10,550 nt of DNA, taken from the NCBI GenBank assembly GCA_019420545.1, contig JAHZGZ010000185.1, forward strand, positions 1-10,550, read 5' to 3'. A program made the translations under genes and the position numbers. This document shows, piece by piece, positions 7,601-10,550 of this stretch. Source of the DNA: Bacteroidales bacterium. Lineage in GTDB: Bacteria; Bacteroidota; Bacteroidia; Bacteroidales; Muribaculaceae. Below the pieces are notes generated by a model, which had not been told where the DNA came from, did no database searches, and saw nothing but the letters and a program-made list of their open reading frames with translations. Positions within the stretch are counted from its first letter, which is position 1. Each line of letters opens with the position of its first letter.

Positions 7601-7919
7601 CCGAGTTGCGGGTGAGGCGCAGAGGAGTACCGCCGTCACTGCCCATTACGAAAATATCGAAACTACCTTCGCGGTCACTGGCAAAGGCTATCTTGCTGCC
7701 GTCAGGCGACCATACCGGAGCCGAGTCATGCGAATCGAGAGTGGTAAGGCGCGTGGCGTTTCCGCCCTTTGCCGGCACGGTGAAAATATCCCCTTTATAA
7801 GTGAACGCAATAAGTGAGCCGTCGGGAGAGATAGCGGCATCACGCATCCACAGCGGAGTCACCGCCGATGCTGCCAGCGACAGCGCCGACAGGGACAGGG
7901 TTAAAATAAATCGTGACAT
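4638..7919 (-). CDS. tricorn-like periplasmic S41 protease with PD40 propeller repeats
   Basis: Large exported serine protease related to archaeal tricorn, predicted to trim peptides or proteins in the periplasm. I start at the ATG at 7917-7919, giving 1093 residues and a compact signal peptide ending LAASA near residue 19; an ATG five codons upstream (7934) is also possible. Residues about 20-650 form beta-propeller material with some ten PD40-type repeats (WSPDGSKIAF, VSPDGKQVAF, YSPDGKQLAF and others). A Lys/Asp-rich linker at about 550-611 interrupts it. The C1 region with the catalytic His in NVSHTGGR (His781) is near 735-790, then a PDZ-like domain at about 798-880. The S41 core follows: IDTRWNGGGRL, the nucleophile in NYSNAHG (Ser996), and LENSQLEPD with the tetrad-type Glu1053. 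The residue after the nucleophile is Asn rather than the Asp of archaeal tricorn. All catalytic positions therefore look intact. The lytic transglycosylase lies upstream in the same direction, 120 bases away. Confidence 0.93.
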   Translation of the reverse strand: MSRFILTLSLSALSLAASAVTPLWMRDAAISPDGSLIAFTYKGDIFTVPAKGGNATRLTTLDSHDSAPVWSPDGSKIAFASDREGSFDIFVMGSDGGTPLRLTRNSAKEIPVSFTPDGKYVIFSAAIQDPAESALFPSARLSEVYKVPVDGGRTTRMLATPAETMSWSPDGTWFLYQDRKGMEDIWRKHHTSSVTRDVWRYDVASGKHTNLTLRGGEDLNPVVSPDGKTAYFISERGGDKSLNVWSFPVDNPSQMTKVTDFTVHPVRFLSVAADGTLAFTYDGELYTMRAGAKPAKVAVDVVVDEEIPAYKTSVRSSNGAAVSPDGKQVAFVDRGEIFVTSVEYPTTKQISHTPEAEGMITWNPDNRSIVYVSERDGHYALYEASIGRKDDLNFPNATTVDERPLFSDNAERTYPAYSPDGKQLAFIEDRSKLMVMDVATKKVRQLTDGSTYPERDGGFYYVWSPDSRSIAFELTGNGHEPYADVAIVNTTGTPEVTNITRSSYFDTHPRWALEGNAIAFGSDRYGMRNHASWGSQEDVMLVFLNQDAYDKYRLSKEDYELRKELEKQQKDDKEKADKAAADKKKGKDKKKKDDKKDVDADKKDDTKVIKVELDGLRDRMVRVTPMSSALGDFIVTDDGETLYFFAKFDDGYDLWKTDLRKRETSMAKKLGYRYRSIQTDKDGNTLYLLGSDGLGKMGISSESIKPIKYSATMKIDPQAEREYMFDYVKREEAARFYETGMHGVDWEAMTGAYRKFLPHINNNYDFADLLSEMLGELNVSHTGGRYYPAGAGERTASLGLIFDWDYYGDGLRVAEVVEGGPFDHANTVIKKGTIVEKINGVALNDSTDYTALLADVAGKKTLVTLYNGNGNSVDEVVLPISQGELNELLYRRWVKQREADTERLSGGRLGYVHLRSMDDASFRRIYTDLLGKYVDKEGIVIDTRWNGGGRLHEDIEMLFSGDKYLTQVIRGVDVCDMPSRRWNKPSIMVQCEANYSNAHGTPWVYKHKKMGKLVGMPVPGTMTSVNWETLQDPSLIFGIPVIGYRTAEGTYLENSQLEPDFKVANDPATVVKGTDSQLKVAVDELLRQIDVAK

Positions 7920-7961
7920 GATGGTTATATACATTTATTATATGTAGCTTGTATTTACGCG

Positions 7962-7999
7962 CATGGCGCCATATCCCGCAACCGGGGACAAGCGCCATG
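7962..7999 (-). terminator. hairpin between lytic transglycosylase and protease genes
   Basis: CATGGCGC (7962-7969) and GCGCCATG (7992-7999) form a perfect 8-base-pair stem, capped by an inner CCCG/CGGG stem (7975-7978 with 7983-7986). It lies 40 bases after the transglycosylase stop and about 43 bases before the protease start. Neither strand has a T run after the stem when read toward the protease. It may therefore attenuate transcription or stabilise an mRNA end rather than terminate fully. Confidence 0.45.
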
Positions 8000-8039
8000 A
8001 GATTTTTACTTACACAGGTAGAACCTGAATGTCGGCATA

Positions 8040-9695
8040 TCAACGCGGAATCTTCAGGGTCTGTCCCTCCCGTATATCTGAGCCGGTAATACCGTTAGCC
8101 TTGCGTATGGCATCGACCGTAGTCCCTTTTGCCTTGGCGATACGGTAAAGGCTCTCACCTTTCTTAACTTTGTGGTTGGTAAAGCCGCTCTTCTTTTTCG
8201 AAGAAGTTGCCGATTTTTTCGGTTTGGCGGGAGTTTTTTTAACATCCGCCGGTGCAGGCTTTGCCGGCTCCGGGGCTACCGACGCAGTTTCCGTCACGGC
8301 GGTATTGTCATCAGCAGCGGGAGTGGCGTCGGCAAGTTCCGAAGAAGCCTCAACCTCTGCGGGCTGCGTCTCGGCAGGAGCCTCCTGCGACGCCGGTTTC
8401 TCTACGCGCACACGCTGATAGGTGTTGATTTTCAGCTTACGCCCACGCGCCACACTGTTCTTGCGCATCCCGTTCCATTTCTTGATATCAGATACCGACA
8501 CTCCGTATTTTTTGGCTATACCGGAAAGTGTCTCGCCACGCTGTACCTTATGAGTCTTCACCACAAGTTTGGTAGTAAACTCTCCGGATGCGTCAATCTC
8601 TTCGATGGAGGTAGGCTCGACTACAGAGCGACGTGCGTAAAGGGTGGCATCGTGACCGATAATGCTGTCCTCACTCATTATATAACTGTACACCTGCATC
8701 GACGGAAGCACGAGCGAATACGGACGCACATCTCCCGGAATGATATCATGGCGGTACTGCGGGTTAAGCACACGTATCTCCTCTACCGGAATGTTGAGCA
8801 CCTGGGAAATCTGATTGAAATGCACGCGCTTGCCTACGTGCACCGAATCGGTGATGATCGGACGTTTGGCCAGCGCGGGCGATATTCCGTGCTGGTTGTA
8901 ATAGGTCATCACATAGTTGGCGGCAATGAATGCCGGCACATAGCCGCGGGTCTCCTGGGGAAGGAAATAGTATATGCTCCAGAAGTCCTTGTCCTTTTTA
9001 TTCTCCATGCCGGCGCGGCGCAGGGCCTTGTTGACGTTGCCGGGACCGCAGTTATATGCGGCGATCGCAAGCGACCAGTCATTATACATACCGTACAGCT
9101 GCTTGAGATATACGGCGGCCGCCTCCGAGGAGGCATAGGGGTCGCGGCGCTCGTCGACAAGCGTCGAGATCTCCATTCCCAAGCCCCTGGCGGTAGGGAG
9201 CATGAACTGCCACAGGCCCGTAGCACCTGCTTTCGACACGGCATCGGGATTCAGCGCCGACTCGATCACAGGCAGATAACGCAGCTCCAGAGGCACTCCA
9301 TGGCGCTCCAGAGCCTGCTCGAATATCGGCATATAATAAAGGCTCATGCCGAGCATCGCCTCTACCAGCTCGCGCTTGCGCTGTGTGTACATGTTGATAT
9401 ACGAGCGCACGATCTGGTTGTAAGGCATCTCGATGGTAGTGGGCAGAGCCGAAAGACGCTTGATATATACTTCGTCGGTGGCGTTGAGAGGCTGCGCCTT
9501 GTCAAAATTGGTGTCAAGCACTGTATAGTTCTGCAAGTACCAGTTCTGAAGCATCTTGTGGGTGTCGGTCTCGAAGCTTTCCGGATAAGTGATTGAATTG
9601 TCGGAGATGGAGTGCTTCAGCGACAGTATCGAAGGCGCTGCCGAGACGGTAAAGGCGGCGCAAGCGATAATGATTGATGAAATTACTTTTTTCAT
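8040..9695 (-). CDS. MltD-like lytic transglycosylase with two LysM domains
   Basis: Envelope enzyme that cleaves the MurNAc-GlcNAc bond of peptidoglycan non-hydrolytically, producing 1,6-anhydroMurNAc ends. The 551-residue protein starts with a signal peptide (MKKVISSIII... ending VSAA near residue 20) and lacks a lipobox Cys, so it is probably periplasmic rather than a lipoprotein. The SLT/GH23 catalytic domain covers about 110-270. The catalytic Glu145 is in VIESALNP, followed by SKAGATGLWQFM (about 154-165) and the AYNCGPGNV motif (213-221). After a linker come LysM one (about 381-424, HKVQRGETLSGIAKKYGVS), a Pro/Ala/Lys-rich spacer (about 432-504) and LysM two (about 508-550). Domain order matches MltD/DpgA-type enzymes. 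The DUF5683 gene is 73 bases upstream in the same direction. I see no promoter consensus between them, so cotranscription is likely. All hallmark residues are present; the exact subfamily name is an inference. Confidence 0.95.
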   Translation of the reverse strand: MKKVISSIIIACAAFTVSAAPSILSLKHSISDNSITYPESFETDTHKMLQNWYLQNYTVLDTNFDKAQPLNATDEVYIKRLSALPTTIEMPYNQIVRSYINMYTQRKRELVEAMLGMSLYYMPIFEQALERHGVPLELRYLPVIESALNPDAVSKAGATGLWQFMLPTARGLGMEISTLVDERRDPYASSEAAAVYLKQLYGMYNDWSLAIAAYNCGPGNVNKALRRAGMENKKDKDFWSIYYFLPQETRGYVPAFIAANYVMTYYNQHGISPALAKRPIITDSVHVGKRVHFNQISQVLNIPVEEIRVLNPQYRHDIIPGDVRPYSLVLPSMQVYSYIMSEDSIIGHDATLYARRSVVEPTSIEEIDASGEFTTKLVVKTHKVQRGETLSGIAKKYGVSVSDIKKWNGMRKNSVARGRKLKINTYQRVRVEKPASQEAPAETQPAEVEASSELADATPAADDNTAVTETASVAPEPAKPAPADVKKTPAKPKKSATSSKKKSGFTNHKVKKGESLYRIAKAKGTTVDAIRKANGITGSDIREGQTLKIPR

Positions 9696-9758
9696 TGTCC
9701 GTAGCAGTAATTGAGGGTGGATGAGAGGCGGAGAGATACTGTAAGGAAAAGGATCGAC

Positions 9759-9784
9759 GGCCTGTGAACTAAAAGTTCACGGCC
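9759..9784 (-). repeat. hairpin overlapping the DUF5683 stop codon
   Basis: GTGAACT (9764-9770) and AGTTCAC (9774-9780) are perfect inverted repeats around AAA, extended by GGCC on both sides (9759-9762 and 9781-9784) with one bulged T. The stop codon (9769-9771) lies at the arm-loop boundary. There is no T run after it, so it is not a standard terminator. A 3'-end stability or processing element is possible. Confidence 0.5.
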
Positions 9785-10550
9785 CAGAGGAGGCCGATAC
9801 CGGGCCTTGCGCCACGGGCATCGGGAATTACGGCGGGAGAGAAGTCGACCGAAAGGTCAGGCGATATATCGAAGTGGGTGAGCGACGCGTCGACATAAGC
9901 ATCGACCATCGCCACGAGATAGAGTCCTATCATCGAGATTATACAGAGGTCGCGGTTGCGGCGGAAATAATCCTTTCGGGCTTTGAAAGTCTTTTCGAGC
10001 CACGACTTGTTGAGCTGCGACTCATCGGTATTCGGCGGATAAAAATCCATGTACGACCGCGTGTTGGGGTCGTTGTCCATAAGATCGCGATAAGCCTGCG
10101 TATAATCGGTAAGCATACGGTTGTTCCACGACATGCCGTAGGTAAGGCCCATGAAACCGCCCACCACGAGAGGCAGCTTCCAGTAGCGGCGGTTGTAAAG
10201 CTGACCGAGGCCGGGGAACAGAGCGGAAAGCCATACCGCGCGCTTGGGGTCGGGATTGAACTCGCGCACCACATAATCCGGATCGAATGCTGCCGCGATA
10301 CTGTCGGCGGCGCATTCGGCGCAGCCTGTATTGTCGACGGGCACCATCCCCTCGGGGATAACCACGGTAGAGTCACCCTCATTGACAATCGAGTCGCCCT
10401 CGACCAGGACGCGCTCGTTGCGTGGCACGCCAAGGCGCAGGGAGTCGGGAAATGCGGCATAGTCGATCAACGCCGAGTCGGCCTCGGCAACCTCACGGGC
10501 CGGGATCTCCACAGCCACAGCAGGAACAGGCACCGCGGGCGCGGCTACAA
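9769..10550 (-). CDS. DUF5683 domain membrane protein, partial at 5' end
   Basis: C-terminal 259 residues of a protein whose frame stays open to the right window edge, so the true start is outside; the GTG at 10533 is internal to the open frame and not a supported start. The visible part begins with an acidic, Ala/Val/Pro-rich stretch with EGDSIVNEGDS, which looks like an exported flexible segment. Then comes the DUF5683 signature KRAVWLSALFPGLGQLYNRRYWK (positions about 102-124 of the fragment). A hydrophobic segment follows directly (LVVGGFMGLTYGM), then a polar region with many aromatic and charged residues, and a second hydrophobic segment (IISMIGLYLVAMVDAYVDA, about 203-221). The end is GIGLLWAVNF. 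Function is unknown; the family is typical of Bacteroidetes. I recall it often lying beside a LysM lytic transglycosylase and chromosome partition genes, which fits the neighbour here and suggests an envelope role. Confidence 0.85.
   Translation of the reverse strand, partial: VAAPAVPVPAVAVEIPAREVAEADSALIDYAAFPDSLRLGVPRNERVLVEGDSIVNEGDSTVVIPEGMVPVDNTGCAECAADSIAAAFDPDYVVREFNPDPKRAVWLSALFPGLGQLYNRRYWKLPLVVGGFMGLTYGMSWNNRMLTDYTQAYRDLMDNDPNTRSYMDFYPPNTDESQLNKSWLEKTFKARKDYFRRNRDLCIISMIGLYLVAMVDAYVDASLTHFDISPDLSVDFSPAVIPDARGARPGIGLLWAVNF

Noticed and set aside
6786..7817. Plus-strand open frame of 343 codons opposite the tricorn-like protease
   Set aside because: Shadow of the propeller repeats; the apparent internal repetition (AVGRPYR, LAVGRY words) is the complement of the SPDG repeats.
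8172..9596. Long plus-strand open frame of 474 codons opposite the lytic transglycosylase gene
   Set aside because: Same pattern of a shadow frame produced by codon bias of the real gene; no signal peptide, motif or promoter supports it.

Overview
The window looks like an ordinary chromosomal stretch from a member of the order Bacteroidales, possibly the family Muribaculaceae (the family is a guess from protein flavour only). Three things support the order. Two promoters match the Bacteroidetes -33/-7 pattern (TTG then about 19-20 bases then TAnnTTTG). Gene starts lack Shine-Dalgarno sequences. The gene content includes a CvpA-SufB pair, a DUF5683 protein next to a LysM lytic transglycosylase, a periplasmic tricorn-type S41 protease, and a very typical Bacteroidales ECF sigma factor.

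Layout from left to right. Positions 53-2123 (minus strand) hold cvpA followed by sufB, read as one unit from a promoter at 2168-2199; sufB encodes the scaffold of the SUF Fe-S cluster assembly machine. Divergent from it, 2364-2912 (plus strand) encodes a small outer-membrane beta-barrel protein ending in a good hairpin terminator. Positions 2974-3590 hold no convincing gene but contain two short-period tandem repeat blocks, several hairpins and a weak candidate for a small RNA. An ECF sigma factor follows on the minus strand (3591-4094) with a textbook promoter at 4181-4211. Behind that promoter lies an AT-rich gap (4212-4557) dense with inverted repeats and recurring ATTGTAACA words.

The right half is a minus-strand series of envelope genes: a DUF5683 protein (truncated by the right window edge), an MltD-like lytic transglycosylase with two LysM domains (8040-9695), and an 1093-residue tricorn-like protease (4638-7919). 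All three are exported or membrane proteins, covering cell-wall remodelling and periplasmic protein or peptide turnover. Hairpins separate the transglycosylase from the protease and sit on the DUF5683 stop codon, so they may be partly independent transcripts.

I do not see a mobile element, CRISPR array, phage, toxin-antitoxin or defence system. The most interesting unexplained sequence is noncoding: the dyad-rich region upstream of the sigma-factor promoter, and the tandem-repeat island downstream of the sigma gene.
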